From Bacteroidales bacterium (lineage in GTDB: Bacteria > Bacteroidota > Bacteroidia > Bacteroidales > UBA1402), in contig JAFUIP010000015.1 in assembly GCA_017468435.1 (NCBI GenBank), positions 1-64,000 of the forward strand: a DNA stretch of 64,000 nucleotides. Reading direction: 5' to 3'. The notes under the pieces were generated by a model that searched no databases, was not told where the DNA came from, and worked only from the letters and a program-made list of their open reading frames with translations. Numbering within the stretch: the stretch's first letter is position 1; every line of letters starts with the position of its first letter. The position numbers and the translations under genes are program-made. Of this stretch, positions 26,875-36,235 are shown piece by piece.

Positions 26875-27531
26875 TCAGAGCAAATCGAGCAGTTGCGAAA
26901 AATTATCGATAAGGGCATGGGCGCCGGCATCAAGCATGGATTGTCGGCTGCCATTGCCGTAAGTAACACCGCAAGTGTAGCAGCCGGCATTTCGGCCCAT
27001 CAGGATATCGAAATCGGTGTCGCCCACCACCAAGACTTCTTGAGGCTTCAGCCCGAAATGCGACAAGGTTTTCAGCACCGGCTCTGGGTCTGGCTTGGCC
27101 TGCGTCACATCTTCGGCCGCCACGATAAAGGGAATAATGTCTTCCAAATGCAAGTCGCGCAAATAATTGTCTAAAGATTCGTGGCCTCTGCTGCTGGCAA
27201 TACTCAATAGAAATCCGCGGCGGGAAAGTTCGTGCAAAGTCTCCAACACTCCGGGAAACAGAGGCACGGCGCCCGGCACATTACACAAAGCAAATTGTTT
27301 ACGATAAGCTTCGGCATAACGCGGACCTATTCCTTTCAATTCCGGAAACAAACGCTCCGGAATCTCGGTGAGGCGCAGACCTATCATGGCTTTGCATTGT
27401 TCATCGCTACGACTTGGCAAATCCAAGGCACGCAGGGTCGCCTGCATAGTATTGAGTATCACTTGCAGCGTGTCGGCCAACGTGCCGTCGAAATCGAGAA
27501 CGACCAGCTTTATACCTTGAAACTTATTCAT
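26875..27531 (-). CDS. HAD-superfamily hydrolase, phosphoglycolate phosphatase-like
   Basis: I start at the ATG at 27531 (MNKFQGIKLVVLDFDGTLADT); 218 residues. Motif I is DFDGTLAD, motif II is the Ser of SIASSRGH, motif III Lys is in TQAKPDPEPV, and motif IV is VGDTDFDI. A helical cap of class C1 lies between motifs I and II. The family includes phosphoglycolate phosphatases and pyrophosphatase PpaX; the substrate is not decidable. It is the last gene of the minus-strand operon that carries glsA and glsB, 19 nt after glsB. Confidence 0.85.
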   Translation of the reverse strand: MNKFQGIKLVVLDFDGTLADTLQVILNTMQATLRALDLPSRSDEQCKAMIGLRLTEIPERLFPELKGIGPRYAEAYRKQFALCNVPGAVPLFPGVLETLHELSRRGFLLSIASSRGHESLDNYLRDLHLEDIIPFIVAAEDVTQAKPDPEPVLKTLSHFGLKPQEVLVVGDTDFDILMGRNAGCYTCGVTYGNGSRQSMLDAGAHALIDNFSQLLDLL

Positions 27532-27550
27532 TATCTGCTTATTGACCAGA

Positions 27551-28498
27551 TTATTGTCTGGAAGCCAAATCGTCAATGGCAGCTTGGATATATCGCTGAT
27601 ATTTTTCAAAATAAATATCGGCAACAGAGATAATCATCTCCGTGTCATATTCTTCGCCGAAATTGGGATCCATCACTGTGCCAAAAGTCTTCATCGAAGA
27701 GGAAAGATTCAAATACAAATGAATGAGCGGCGGAATCTTATCGCCCAAGCCTGTTACGTAGGTATTGAGAATCTTGTAATTATCTACCAATGTATCGGCA
27801 CAGAAAAGTTCATCGAGTTCGGCTTTACGCTCATCGCTCACTACTTCCGGATTGATACCAACGATAAGATTTTCTTTGTCGCCACAGAATTTTTCGAGGA
27901 AATAAATCATGGCTTCCAAGCTGGGACGCGGACTGGTGGCAAACATACTCACCTTACCCATCAGATACTTAATGGAAGGATCTTGCGCAATCAGACCTCC
28001 GATACCGTCCCAGATATTATCCAGAGCAAAAAGACTCTTCAAACCCATTTCGCGGCTCTGATACTTGGGCTGCACCCATGCACGCGCCATTTCAAGGGCA
28101 TGAGGAAAATATCTTTCACAAAACTCGGGCGTAAACTTGAAGAGCTTAGCCGAATTGATATATGGCTGTCCGTCTTCGCGGAAGGAAGCTTCTTTCAAAC
28201 GTGTAAAACGATATCCTCCGATAATTTCTTCGGCATCGGGATTCCACAACACGAGTTGATAACAAGCTTTGTCTTCTATATCGAAATGATCAATGTCGCA
28301 AGCGGTACCGCTACCACTGCCCACCGAACGGAAAGTAATTTCGCGCAGACGGCCTACTTCGCGCAAGACGTTTGGCGCATTTTCATAATTGACCACATAG
28401 ACTTCGTTGCCGGCCTTGTTGGTTTTTCTGAGAAATGTTTTTTCGTTCAGTTCCTGTTTAAGCAATTCCACAGGAATGGGATCAATAATCTTCTCCAT
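27551..28498 (-). CDS. glsB: GlsB-like N-acyltransferase (glycine lipid synthesis)
   Basis: This 315-residue GNAT-fold protein is of the OlsB/hemolysin-like type: LREVGRLREITFRSVGSGSG, then YQLVLWNPDAEEIIGGYRFTRL and a PHALEMARAWVQPKYQSREMGLKSL acyl-donor region (listed in parts). In Bacteroides thetaiotaomicron the homologous GlsB transfers a 3-hydroxyacyl chain to glycine, the first step of glycine-lipid synthesis, and works with GlsA. Here the PlsC-type partner lies 5 nt upstream, which supports the specific call over ornithine-lipid OlsB. The product would be a membrane-associated cytoplasmic enzyme. The gene is complete. Confidence 0.78.
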   Translation of the reverse strand: MEKIIDPIPVELLKQELNEKTFLRKTNKAGNEVYVVNYENAPNVLREVGRLREITFRSVGSGSGTACDIDHFDIEDKACYQLVLWNPDAEEIIGGYRFTRLKEASFREDGQPYINSAKLFKFTPEFCERYFPHALEMARAWVQPKYQSREMGLKSLFALDNIWDGIGGLIAQDPSIKYLMGKVSMFATSPRPSLEAMIYFLEKFCGDKENLIVGINPEVVSDERKAELDELFCADTLVDNYKILNTYVTGLGDKIPPLIHLYLNLSSSMKTFGTVMDPNFGEEYDTEMIISVADIYFEKYQRYIQAAIDDLASRQ

Positions 28499-28503
28499 AA
28501 TAA

Positions 28504-29334
28504 TTACATGTTTGATTCACAATTGTTTCCTTCTTGTAGCAAGGATACTTTATGTTTTACCCAATCGGCCCACTGCTGATCGGTTTTGGTCGAATCGAAG
28601 GTTTGCCAAGGAATCGGCTCTCCGAAAGTAATGACGAAATGATGATGACGCTTTTTGAAAAGTTCGTCCACCAAGAACAACATTCCGATATTGAATTTCA
28701 GTCCGATAAATTTGCTGAAACGCGAAAGGAAGAAATAAAACTCCGAATTATGTCCCGACAAGTGCATAGGAACGACATCTCGCTGATAACGACGCGCTTG
28801 CGTGATGAAAGCTTTCTTCCAGGGCTCTTCCGTGATGCGGCCTTTTATCTTCTTGGCGCAAGCACCTGCCGGATAAATCAATACCTGGAAATCGGAAGCG
28901 AACATCTCATTCAGGTTATTGGCGGCTTCTCGCGTCTGTCGGCCGAAAATGCTGACAGGCACGAAGAACTCCTTGATGGGATGAAACTGAGACATCAACT
29001 CATTGGCCGGCACGCGAAAATTACCTTCGAAATAGCGCTTCAGCACAGAACCCATGATAAGCCCTTCGGGACCGCCCAAAGGATGATTGCCGGCAAAGAC
29101 AAAGCGTTTTTCGGGATTGAGATACTCCCCGCCCCTGACGGTGAACGTAATATCCAGCTCCTTTAAGGCAACATCAAAGAATCCGATACCTTGCGGCTCA
29201 TCGGTGCTGAGGATAAATTCGTTCAGTTCGTCCACGTGAAGAATATGCTTGAGCCATCTCTTCAGCAAACGGGGAATCTTCTGACTAAGTTTCGGACCGA
29301 GAAATTCGTCTAAATCAATTATCTTTCTTTCCAT
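28504..29334 (-). CDS. glsA: GlsA-like O-acyltransferase (PlsC family)
   Basis: I start at the ATG at 29334 (MERKIIDLDEFLGPKL), giving 276 residues; 11 further codons upstream are open and overlap the permease gene. The acyltransferase block I is a variant, AGNHPLGGPEGL, in place of NHxxxxD, a difference found in OlsA/GlsA-like acyltransferases. Later blocks include YPAGACAKK. GlsA adds the second acyl chain to the hydroxyl of N-acylglycine. It overlaps the 3' end of the permease gene by 20 bp and precedes glsB by 5 nt. Paired context is the main support. Confidence 0.75.
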   Translation of the reverse strand: MERKIIDLDEFLGPKLSQKIPRLLKRWLKHILHVDELNEFILSTDEPQGIGFFDVALKELDITFTVRGGEYLNPEKRFVFAGNHPLGGPEGLIMGSVLKRYFEGNFRVPANELMSQFHPIKEFFVPVSIFGRQTREAANNLNEMFASDFQVLIYPAGACAKKIKGRITEEPWKKAFITQARRYQRDVVPMHLSGHNSEFYFFLSRFSKFIGLKFNIGMLFLVDELFKKRHHHFVITFGEPIPWQTFDSTKTDQQWADWVKHKVSLLQEGNNCESNM

Positions 29335-30700
29335 AATATTTCTTGCGGATAACCAAGAAGAAGGCAACGCCCATTACTACCCAAGCGCCCAGACTGATCC
29401 AACTGGGCAAAGCAAGGAATCCGGGCATGCCGGGTACCACCAACAAGACAATAAAGAAAAGTGAGAACAAGCAGCCCACTACACCGGTGGCCACGCGGAA
29501 AGGTTGATGATTTTTGTAAGCCAAAACGGCAGAAGAGGCTGTTGTATAAGCAAATACCACCGCAGCACCCACTGAGGTCATATCCACGATCCAACCCAAA
29601 ACTTCGCGACCGAACCAAGGAGCGACAAGGCTCAAAACCATCACGAAAAGAACAGCATAGTTGGGAACGCCTCTCTTATTGAGATGACCGAACCATTTAG
29701 GCAAAGCATTTTCTTTTGCCATGGCGTAGAGCAGACGAGAAGTAGCCATATAGAAGGCGTTCATACCTGAGAATACGGCGCAGAACATGGCGATACCCAA
29801 TACCCAGAGACCAAATTTACCCAAATAAGTAGCTACGATATAACCGGTGGGCCAATTGTGCTTAGCTGCCAAAAGGTCTTCCCAAGGCATCATCACAGCA
29901 GTAACGGTATTGACGGTAATATAAAGCAAGGCGGCAATAACAACGGCTGACACCAAAAGGAAGGTAGCTTTCTTGGGTTTGAAATCGTACTCTTCGGCAG
30001 CTTGGGGAATACAGTCGAAGCCGATAAAGGCCCAAGGAGCCATGGCCACGATAGCAAAAATAGCTTCCCATTGATTGGCTCCTGTGGGGAATCCGGGTTG
30101 CAAGTTGCTGAAATCTGGACCCTTAGCCAAGCAAAGAGCGGCTAACAAAACCACGGTACCCACCAAGGTCAAAGCAACAGCGGTCTGTGTCCACGCAGCC
30201 TTCTTGATACCCCAGATATTGATAACAGCCACCAACACAATAAAGAAGGAAGCCGTGAGCAATTCTCCTGTATAAACGGGCCATCCGGCCACTTCGTACA
30301 ATTTTCCGAATTGCAATACCGGGAACAAATATCTTGAAATCAGACCCAATGCGGTAGCATTCAGAGGAACGAGACTCCAGTAAGCCAAGACCATGGCCCA
30401 ACCGCAAATAAAGGCATTGCCTTTTCCAAAAAATGTCTTTGTATAAATAAATTCACCGCCGCTCAAAGGGAACTTGCGAATCAGATAGCCATAACAGAAG
30501 GCAATCACCAAAATCAGAGCAGCACCGATAGTCATACCCCAAACCAAACCCAGCGGACCGGCCTTTGGCAAAAATGCATTTCCAGGTAATACGAAACATC
30601 CCCATCCGATGATGGCACCCAATGCCAAAGCCCATACATCAATAGGCTTCATACTACGTTGTAACTTTCTCTCTTTCTGTTGTAGTTTTCTCTCTTTCAT
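29315..30700 (-). CDS. APC-family amino acid/polyamine permease
   Basis: This 461-residue protein has about twelve membrane segments. The first helix region WALALGAIIGWGCFVLPG contains the G-[AS]-x-I-G-x-G signature of APC transporters. Substrate is unknown. The N-terminus holds a small tandem duplication (KERKLQQ then KERKLQR); the in-frame ATG at 30652 (MKPIDVWALA) may be the true start. It heads the minus-strand operon permease-glsA-glsB-HAD and overlaps glsA by 20 bp. A transporter in a glycine-lipid operon could bring in the head-group amino acid, but this is speculation. Confidence 0.82.
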   Translation of the reverse strand: MKERKLQQKERKLQRSMKPIDVWALALGAIIGWGCFVLPGNAFLPKAGPLGLVWGMTIGAALILVIAFCYGYLIRKFPLSGGEFIYTKTFFGKGNAFICGWAMVLAYWSLVPLNATALGLISRYLFPVLQFGKLYEVAGWPVYTGELLTASFFIVLVAVINIWGIKKAAWTQTAVALTLVGTVVLLAALCLAKGPDFSNLQPGFPTGANQWEAIFAIVAMAPWAFIGFDCIPQAAEEYDFKPKKATFLLVSAVVIAALLYITVNTVTAVMMPWEDLLAAKHNWPTGYIVATYLGKFGLWVLGIAMFCAVFSGMNAFYMATSRLLYAMAKENALPKWFGHLNKRGVPNYAVLFVMVLSLVAPWFGREVLGWIVDMTSVGAAVVFAYTTASSAVLAYKNHQPFRVATGVVGCLFSLFFIVLLVVPGMPGFLALPSWISLGAWVVMGVAFFLVIRKKYYGKKDN

Positions 30701-30814
30701 TTTTCTATCTATATATAGTTCAACAATTTTTAGAGTAATTTACATATTTTGATTAAAATTCGGCGACAATTGTATTTTTTATTTTTCGTTTTTCAAAACA
30801 AAACGACCAAGCAG

Positions 30815-31807
30815 CTATGAAGTAGTCTCCACAAGAATGGCTTCAGAATCTGCTTCGAGCAGGATATTTCCGGCCAAAGCCGCAGGCACTAACACACTCT
30901 TTCCCTGACACATAACAATAGGTTCCATGGAAGACATCGCACAAGATAAACGCACAGAACCTTGCACACAATTATACACCACAAAAGAATCTTCAGCCGA
31001 TTTATCCCGACGCATGGACTGGCCGGCTTGCAGACACAAAACATTGGTATTGAAATGTTCGCAATGTATCAAATCGGCCTCATTTTCAGAAGACAAGGCA
31101 TAATTGAGCTTTACTTCGGGATGATAGGAATAATCGAGCGCTTCAGCGGCCAAATCGGTATGCAATTCGCGTTTTTTACCCTCAGCGTCCACGCGATTGT
31201 AATCGTATATTCGGTACGTAAGATCGGAAGTTTGCTGAATTTCGAGCAAAAGAATGCCGCCGCCAATGCTGTGAACCAGACCCGGAGGAATGAAAAAGGC
31301 ATCGCCAGCTTGCACCTTGAAACGGCGCAAAACTTCCTCAATGCGATTCTGCTTCATTCTAAGTTGGTATTCCACATTGCTCAGGTTTCGCGAAAAACCG
31401 GCAATAAGCGCCGCATAAGGCTCAGCTTCAATCACATACCACATTTCCGTCTTGCCGGAAGCCTGCGGGCCATGATATTTTTTCGCCATTGCGTCGTCGG
31501 GATGCACTTGAACGGAAAGGTCGCGCTTGGCATCGATAAATTTGAAAAGGAGCGGAAAATGCGTACCGAAACGGGCAAAGACCTTCTTGCCCAATATTGC
31601 TTCCGGAAACTGTTCCAACAATTGCGACAGCGTCGTTCCCTTCATCGGACCATTGGCCAAGACTGAGACATCTCCCTCTACTTGAGAGATTTCCCAGCTT
31701 TCGCCCACACCAAAGGCCGGCTGAGACAATTGCTTGAACCGGCTCAGACGATTGCCGCCCCAGATGGTGCGTTTGAAAATAGGTTCGAATTCGAAGGGAT
31801 ACAACAT
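30815..31807 (-). CDS. manA: Mannose-6-phosphate isomerase, class I
   Basis: This 330-residue protein has cupin zinc-site motifs: SVQVHPDD, and FIPPGLVHSIGGG with the later His. It starts MLYPFEFEPIFKRTIWGG, typical of the short class I enzymes of Firmicutes and Bacteroidota. It converts mannose-6-phosphate to fructose-6-phosphate, linking mannose use to glycolysis and GDP-mannose supply. It is the last gene of a five-gene minus-strand operon, 14 nt after the dipeptidase. The stretch 30701-30814 upstream of the permease gene holds no further gene. Confidence 0.9.
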   Translation of the reverse strand: MLYPFEFEPIFKRTIWGGNRLSRFKQLSQPAFGVGESWEISQVEGDVSVLANGPMKGTTLSQLLEQFPEAILGKKVFARFGTHFPLLFKFIDAKRDLSVQVHPDDAMAKKYHGPQASGKTEMWYVIEAEPYAALIAGFSRNLSNVEYQLRMKQNRIEEVLRRFKVQAGDAFFIPPGLVHSIGGGILLLEIQQTSDLTYRIYDYNRVDAEGKKRELHTDLAAEALDYSYHPEVKLNYALSSENEADLIHCEHFNTNVLCLQAGQSMRRDKSAEDSFVVYNCVQGSVRLSCAMSSMEPIVMCQGKSVLVPAALAGNILLEADSEAILVETTS

Positions 31808-31821
31808 AAATGCTGTTGGAA

Positions 31822-33483
31822 TTATTTCTGGATCAACACCTTACCGTGGTCTCGCACCACAGTTTCTATCCATTTATCGCTGTAGGCTTCCTGAATGGGA
31901 TAAGCCGGAATGCGTTCACTATAGCCATTGTTTTGGAAACTTCCGTCGGCGTTCTGACGTTTGATATTGCCGTCTATGTACTTCACCATCAAGTATTCGT
32001 CCAGGTTTTTCCATTCACTGAAAAGCTTCGTGCCATTGTCCACGCCATACTGGGTAAGGAAAGAGATGCGCTGCTGTTTCTTCATGTCGGCCGCTTTCAA
32101 TTCGATGGAATCCAGCACCTGAAGCTGACGATTTTCGTAGGTATCGATAACATTTCTCACCTCGGCACCGATGCGATCGTAGCGCAAATAGGCAAACTGT
32201 GCAATGCGGTTGACAATCCAAAACATAGACTGACGGCTGTACTCCAAGATGGAGCCATTACCTTCGCGCACACAAATGGGCACGGCCGTGGCAGCACTGT
32301 AGAAAGGCATCAAGGGAGAAGTGGCAGCGTCGTCCACACCAAACCAATAACGGCCGCCAATTTCGTCGGGCAACCAATTGCGGCTCTGAGAAACAAACCA
32401 CCAACCGGTCTGCTGCGTGGCAATAGCGCGCTCGTTCACGTAGGTATTTCCTTCATATTCAAAGCTCATGGGACGCCAACGATAGGGACAATGGCTGCCA
32501 CCGGCGCCGATATCCTGAGTCATATCCATGGGCGTTCCTTCGTAGTGATCGCGCATCATGTCGGCCATATCCTTCAAACCAAGCTTGCGATTGGGCTTCA
32601 CGTACAAAGGCATGTGATTGTCGAGGTCGTAACCCATGGCGTAATCCAAGTAGGCATCCATGCCATCGGCAAAACGATTGAAGAAAGACCAAACACGGGC
32701 TTCACAACCACGGGCACCGCCAAAATCGAGGGGCGCATACACATCACAGAAACTAAATTCCTCATCGCTACCTCTAAAAATACCGGCTTTGCGGGCTTCG
32801 TCAATGACGTCTTCCGAATAAAGGCAATTTTCCTTGTCGTTGAAATCGATGGTGGTGATACGAGCCTGATTGGCATGCGCCGAAATATATCCGTCAGGAA
32901 TACGCTTAGCCACCCAAACTGCACCTTTATTGAGATTGACACCATTTTCAAATTGAGGAATCTTGGCCATCACTTCCATGATCCAAACTTCGTTCTTGTC
33001 GGCAATGGAGAAAGATTCGCCCGATGAAGCGTAGCCGTAAGTCTGCAAAAGATTGTCCATCACTTGAATGGCTTCGCGAGCTGTCTTGGCTCTCTGCAAA
33101 GTAATGTAAATGAGCGAACCATAATCGATGATACCCGTAGAATCCACAAACTCGGGACGTCCGCCGAAAGTGGTTTCGCCAATGGCCAACTGAAACTCAT
33201 TCATATTACCCATAACATTGTAAGTTTCAGCAGCTTGCGGAATTTCGCCCAAAAACTTGCCCGTATCCCATTCGTAAATTTTCATCATCGTACCGGCGGC
33301 ATATTTCATAGCCGGACGATAATACACTTCGCCATACAATTGATGCGAGTCGGCTGCATACGTAATCATCACGGAGCCATCGGTGGTGGCGCCGCGTGTG
33401 GCAATCAAATTGGTACAAGCTTCTGCATTTTGCCAAGAAAACAGCAAAACAAATGCCATCAATACACTGAATAATCTTTTCAT
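31822..33483 (-). CDS. C69-family dipeptidase, secreted
   Basis: This 553-residue protein has a signal peptide (MKRLFSVLMAFVLLFSWQNAEA) followed directly by CTNLIATRGATTDGS. The Cys becomes the N-terminal nucleophile of the Ntn-hydrolase fold of family C69 (PepD-like) after cleavage. Conserved pieces such as GNMNEFQLAIGETTFGGR and YGYASSGESFSIAD follow. It would cleave dipeptides in the periplasm, fitting a peptide-fermenting organism. It lies 15 nt downstream of the lipoate ligase gene and 14 nt upstream of manA, so it is operon-embedded. Confidence 0.88.
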   Translation of the reverse strand: MKRLFSVLMAFVLLFSWQNAEACTNLIATRGATTDGSVMITYAADSHQLYGEVYYRPAMKYAAGTMMKIYEWDTGKFLGEIPQAAETYNVMGNMNEFQLAIGETTFGGRPEFVDSTGIIDYGSLIYITLQRAKTAREAIQVMDNLLQTYGYASSGESFSIADKNEVWIMEVMAKIPQFENGVNLNKGAVWVAKRIPDGYISAHANQARITTIDFNDKENCLYSEDVIDEARKAGIFRGSDEEFSFCDVYAPLDFGGARGCEARVWSFFNRFADGMDAYLDYAMGYDLDNHMPLYVKPNRKLGLKDMADMMRDHYEGTPMDMTQDIGAGGSHCPYRWRPMSFEYEGNTYVNERAIATQQTGWWFVSQSRNWLPDEIGGRYWFGVDDAATSPLMPFYSAATAVPICVREGNGSILEYSRQSMFWIVNRIAQFAYLRYDRIGAEVRNVIDTYENRQLQVLDSIELKAADMKKQQRISFLTQYGVDNGTKLFSEWKNLDEYLMVKYIDGNIKRQNADGSFQNNGYSERIPAYPIQEAYSDKWIETVVRDHGKVLIQK

Positions 33484-33498
33484 CTTATTGTTTTTTAA

Positions 33499-34245
33499 TT
33501 ATTTCCTAAAAATCCAACTCTCCTGCAAATACTTTTGTTCGGCCAAAAGGCTGATATCAGATTCTTCCTGAGACGAAAAATGCTTCGGAGATGCCTGAAA
33601 ATATTCGCCTGAACGACTTGCAAAGTTATCGAAAAAAGCCTTTGAATCAAGAGGCTCAGCCAAAAAAGAGCGCAGATTGACCACCGGCGATGGCTGCGAA
33701 TGAACCCCGCGAAGCGTCACAGCTTGCTTTTTCTCGGAAAGACGCACGCTGCCATCGGGCAAGGCCACCAAGCCCAAAGCGCCATGTAAATGGTCCAAAC
33801 AGCTGTCGTACAAGAGCGTGCCATGCTGCAACGAACGTTGATGCGCAAAGTGCGAAGCCGTACCTGTGATTTTGCGTCCGCCTATCCACAAATCTTTTCG
33901 CCTGCCTATCTCGGCTTGCACGCCAAGGCTTTTCAAAATATCCACAATGGGCTGTAGAAAGTCTTGGCTCAGCGAACGCGCATTGCGTTGTCCCAAGAAA
34001 CAAAAATTCAGATTTCCCAGGTCGTGATAAACAGCACCGCCTCCCGAAATGCGTCGGCAAACGCTTATCTGATGGGCCTTGCAGTAATCCAGATCCACTT
34101 CGCGGGCGGCGGCCTGGTTGCAACCCAATATCACCGAAGCTTGGTTGACGTACAGAAACAAAGCATCCTGCCCGGAATGAAACAGCCATTCTTCGGCCGC
34201 CAGATTCCAGGCAGGAGTATGATGTTGGCTGAGGTAAACCTGCAT
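33499..34245 (-). CDS. lplA: Lipoate-protein ligase A, catalytic domain only
   Basis: This 248-residue protein has the lipoate ligase signature RRISGGGAVYHDLGNLNF and the later GRKITGTASHFAHQR lysine-containing motif. It activates lipoate with ATP and attaches it to the E2 or GcvH lysine. At 248 residues it lacks most of the C-terminal accessory domain of E. coli LplA (about 338 residues). Several bacteria encode that domain separately or use short versions. Its start overlaps the aldolase stop by one base (TAATG), so they are translationally coupled. Confidence 0.85.
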   Translation of the reverse strand: MQVYLSQHHTPAWNLAAEEWLFHSGQDALFLYVNQASVILGCNQAAAREVDLDYCKAHQISVCRRISGGGAVYHDLGNLNFCFLGQRNARSLSQDFLQPIVDILKSLGVQAEIGRRKDLWIGGRKITGTASHFAHQRSLQHGTLLYDSCLDHLHGALGLVALPDGSVRLSEKKQAVTLRGVHSQPSPVVNLRSFLAEPLDSKAFFDNFASRSGEYFQASPKHFSSQEESDISLLAEQKYLQESWIFRK

Positions 34246-35543
34246 TATTTCACGTTGAAGGCCACGCGCAACTCATCGATTTCGTGATCACCGATGGGGC
34301 AAAGCGGACCGATAGCCGATGCCATCACCAAAGAATTGGCGCTGAATTCAGCCACTTCCAAGTAGTCGAAGGTTTGCATCAAGCGGTCGCCGGTAACGAT
34401 GACGCAGTTGTTTTCCACCAAGATAGCACGATTCTTCGCAAAGAGCTTGGCCGTTTTATCCACGGCCTTGTAAATGTCGCTGAAAGGAATGGTGGGCATA
34501 TCTTGCAAGAAAATCCAGCTTTCGGGAATGGTACGCACATCGAATTTCTGACCCGTCACGGCAAAGGCCATCAAGTTGGGCGATTGGGTGGTGATGATAG
34601 AATTGATATGCGGATTTTCCTGATAAATACGATGATGCAAAGCCACCGAACGAGAAGGCGTTTTGCCGGCTTCGGCCATTCCGTCGCGCACCTGGACGAT
34701 GTCTTCGGGTTGGATATCCCAGCGGGGAACATTGGGCGAAGTAATCAGAAAATCGTTGTTTCTCCAACGGCAAGAAACGGTTCCATAAGTAGAAATCATC
34801 AATCCTTGGTTACAAGAACGACGAATCACATTGCACATTTCCGTGCGGATGGCGCGTTCGTCCGAAGGATAATTGACATCCATGTAATGAGGAATGTTGT
34901 GCGGGATGCTCAGGTTGAAATCGCTGATAAGTTCGTTGCTGAGATTGTTGATTTTACCGATATGGCCGGCATTCACCAAAGTACGGCAGCAGAATTCCAA
35001 AGTTTCGAAACGTTCGTAGGCATCCATCATATCCACGCCGCCAAGTACCACGCCGTGGTTTTCCAAGATAACGGCTTTGTATTTTTCGTTCTTGAATTCT
35101 TCGGCAATAACCTGACCCAATTCCTGACTGCCGGGGCAAGCATATTTAGCATAACCGATTTCACCGCAAATGTTTTTTGCCTGAGGAATGATATTGGTAT
35201 TGGGAATCTGGCGGGCAATGCTGAAGGCTACCAATCCCGGGGGATGCGCATGGATAACGGCGCTGATTTCCGGACGCGTATCGTAAATAGCCTTGTGGAA
35301 AGGATATTCCGAAGAGGGCTTATGCGGGCCCACAATGGTGCCGTCTTTTTTCACACAAACAATGTCTTTTGGCGTCAGGGTTCCCTTGTCGATGGCCGAA
35401 GGAGTCACCCAGATATCACCATTTTCATCCTTGATGGAGATGTTTCCACCCGAAGTAGTAGTCATACCGCTTCGATAGATTCGACCGATAATCACATTGA
35501 TTTGCTCGGCCGGATGCATCATTTTAGTGTCTAACTGTTTCAT
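34245..35543 (-). CDS. Tandem class II aldolase/adducin protein
   Basis: This 432-residue protein holds two class II aldolase domains. The first (residues 10-200) has TSGGNISIKD, the zinc motif HAHPPG and a later His, as in fuculose- or rhamnulose-phosphate aldolases. The second (about 235-420) keeps the fold (GTVSCRWRNNDFLITSP) but reads ITTQSPN where HAHPPN would lie, so it has lost the metal ligands and is probably structural. Substrate is unknown; the family also includes epimerases. It follows the SpoU gene by 11 nt and is coupled to lplA. Confidence 0.82.
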   Translation of the reverse strand: MKQLDTKMMHPAEQINVIIGRIYRSGMTTTSGGNISIKDENGDIWVTPSAIDKGTLTPKDIVCVKKDGTIVGPHKPSSEYPFHKAIYDTRPEISAVIHAHPPGLVAFSIARQIPNTNIIPQAKNICGEIGYAKYACPGSQELGQVIAEEFKNEKYKAVILENHGVVLGGVDMMDAYERFETLEFCCRTLVNAGHIGKINNLSNELISDFNLSIPHNIPHYMDVNYPSDERAIRTEMCNVIRRSCNQGLMISTYGTVSCRWRNNDFLITSPNVPRWDIQPEDIVQVRDGMAEAGKTPSRSVALHHRIYQENPHINSIITTQSPNLMAFAVTGQKFDVRTIPESWIFLQDMPTIPFSDIYKAVDKTAKLFAKNRAILVENNCVIVTGDRLMQTFDYLEVAEFSANSLVMASAIGPLCPIGDHEIDELRVAFNVK

Positions 35544-35554
35544 ATTCTCGTTAT

Positions 35555-36094
35555 TTAGTCGATTTTAAAATGCAATTGTTCGAAAAAAGCCCATTGGACT
35601 ATGCCGGAAGCCACGGAAACATTCAGCGAATGCTTGGTACCAAACTGCGGAATCTCCACGCAATGATGACAAAGATCCACCACTTCCTGCTGCACGCCTT
35701 TCACTTCGTGACCCAGAACGATGGCGTATTTCTCGTCTTTTTTCAGCTGAAGATTCTCCAGCGAAACACTATCGTGCGCCTGCTCCACGGCATAGATGAT
35801 ATATCCCTGTTCTTTAAGCTTTTGCACCGCCTGCAAGGTATCGCTTTCGTATTCCCAGGCCACGGTATTTTCTGCGCCCAAAGCCGTTTTATGAATCTCC
35901 GGATGAGGCGGACAACAACAAATGCCGCAAAGCACGATTTTTTCCACACGAAAAGCATCGGCCGTACGGAACACGGAACCCACATTGTGCTGGCTGCGCA
36001 CATTGTCAAGCAGCACCACCAATGGAATTTTCTCGGAAGCCTTGAATTCAGCCTCCGTCATGCGGTTCATTTCCAGTACACTGAGCTTTTTCAT
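35555..36094 (-). CDS. SpoU/TrmH-family RNA 2'-O-methyltransferase
   Basis: I start at the ATG at 36094 (MKKLSVLEMNRM), giving 179 residues; the longer open frame upstream runs through the promoter. The SPOUT signatures are present: DNVRSQHNVGSVFRTADAF, IVLGHEVKGVQ and a C-terminal IPQFGTKHSLNVSVASGI knot motif. It methylates a ribose in tRNA or rRNA; the site cannot be predicted from this length. It is the first gene of the operon SpoU-aldolase-lplA-dipeptidase-manA. Confidence 0.9.
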   Translation of the reverse strand: MKKLSVLEMNRMTEAEFKASEKIPLVVLLDNVRSQHNVGSVFRTADAFRVEKIVLCGICCCPPHPEIHKTALGAENTVAWEYESDTLQAVQKLKEQGYIIYAVEQAHDSVSLENLQLKKDEKYAIVLGHEVKGVQQEVVDLCHHCVEIPQFGTKHSLNVSVASGIVQWAFFEQLHFKID

Positions 36095-36146
36095 CTTGAT
36101 AATTACTTTGTTCTGACCCTTCCGTGGGCCTTTCTGCATAACAATG

Positions 36147-36154
36147 CAAAAGTA
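36147..36154 (-). promoter_or_regulatory. -7 box of the SpoU-manA operon
   Basis: Minus strand reads TACTTTTG, a TAnnTTTG match, 53 nt before the SpoU start. The divergent POT gene starts at 36236 with TATCTTCG, a weaker -7 match, on its own strand near 36181. Confidence 0.5.
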
Positions 36155-36235
36155 GTATTTAAATTCATCAGAAAAAATAGTATCTTCGCAGCTCGTAAAA
36201 AAAATCATGCTCCTAATCAGAAAAATTATCACCGA

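Noticed and set aside
27542..28579. Long plus-strand open frame opposite glsB
   Set aside because: It is the antisense of a clear GNAT-family gene, with no recognisable domain and an unlikely composition.
31810..33027. Plus-strand open frame of about 400 codons opposite the C69 dipeptidase
   Set aside because: Antisense of a gene with a signal peptide and catalytic motif; no domain seen.
34284..35534. Long plus-strand open frame opposite the aldolase
   Set aside because: Mirror of the tandem aldolase; residues show the His/Asn-rich bias of an antisense frame.
35570..36235. N-terminal extension of the POT transporter frame
   Set aside because: These codons are the antisense of the SpoU gene, and the ERxxYY motif sits properly near the ATG at 36236.
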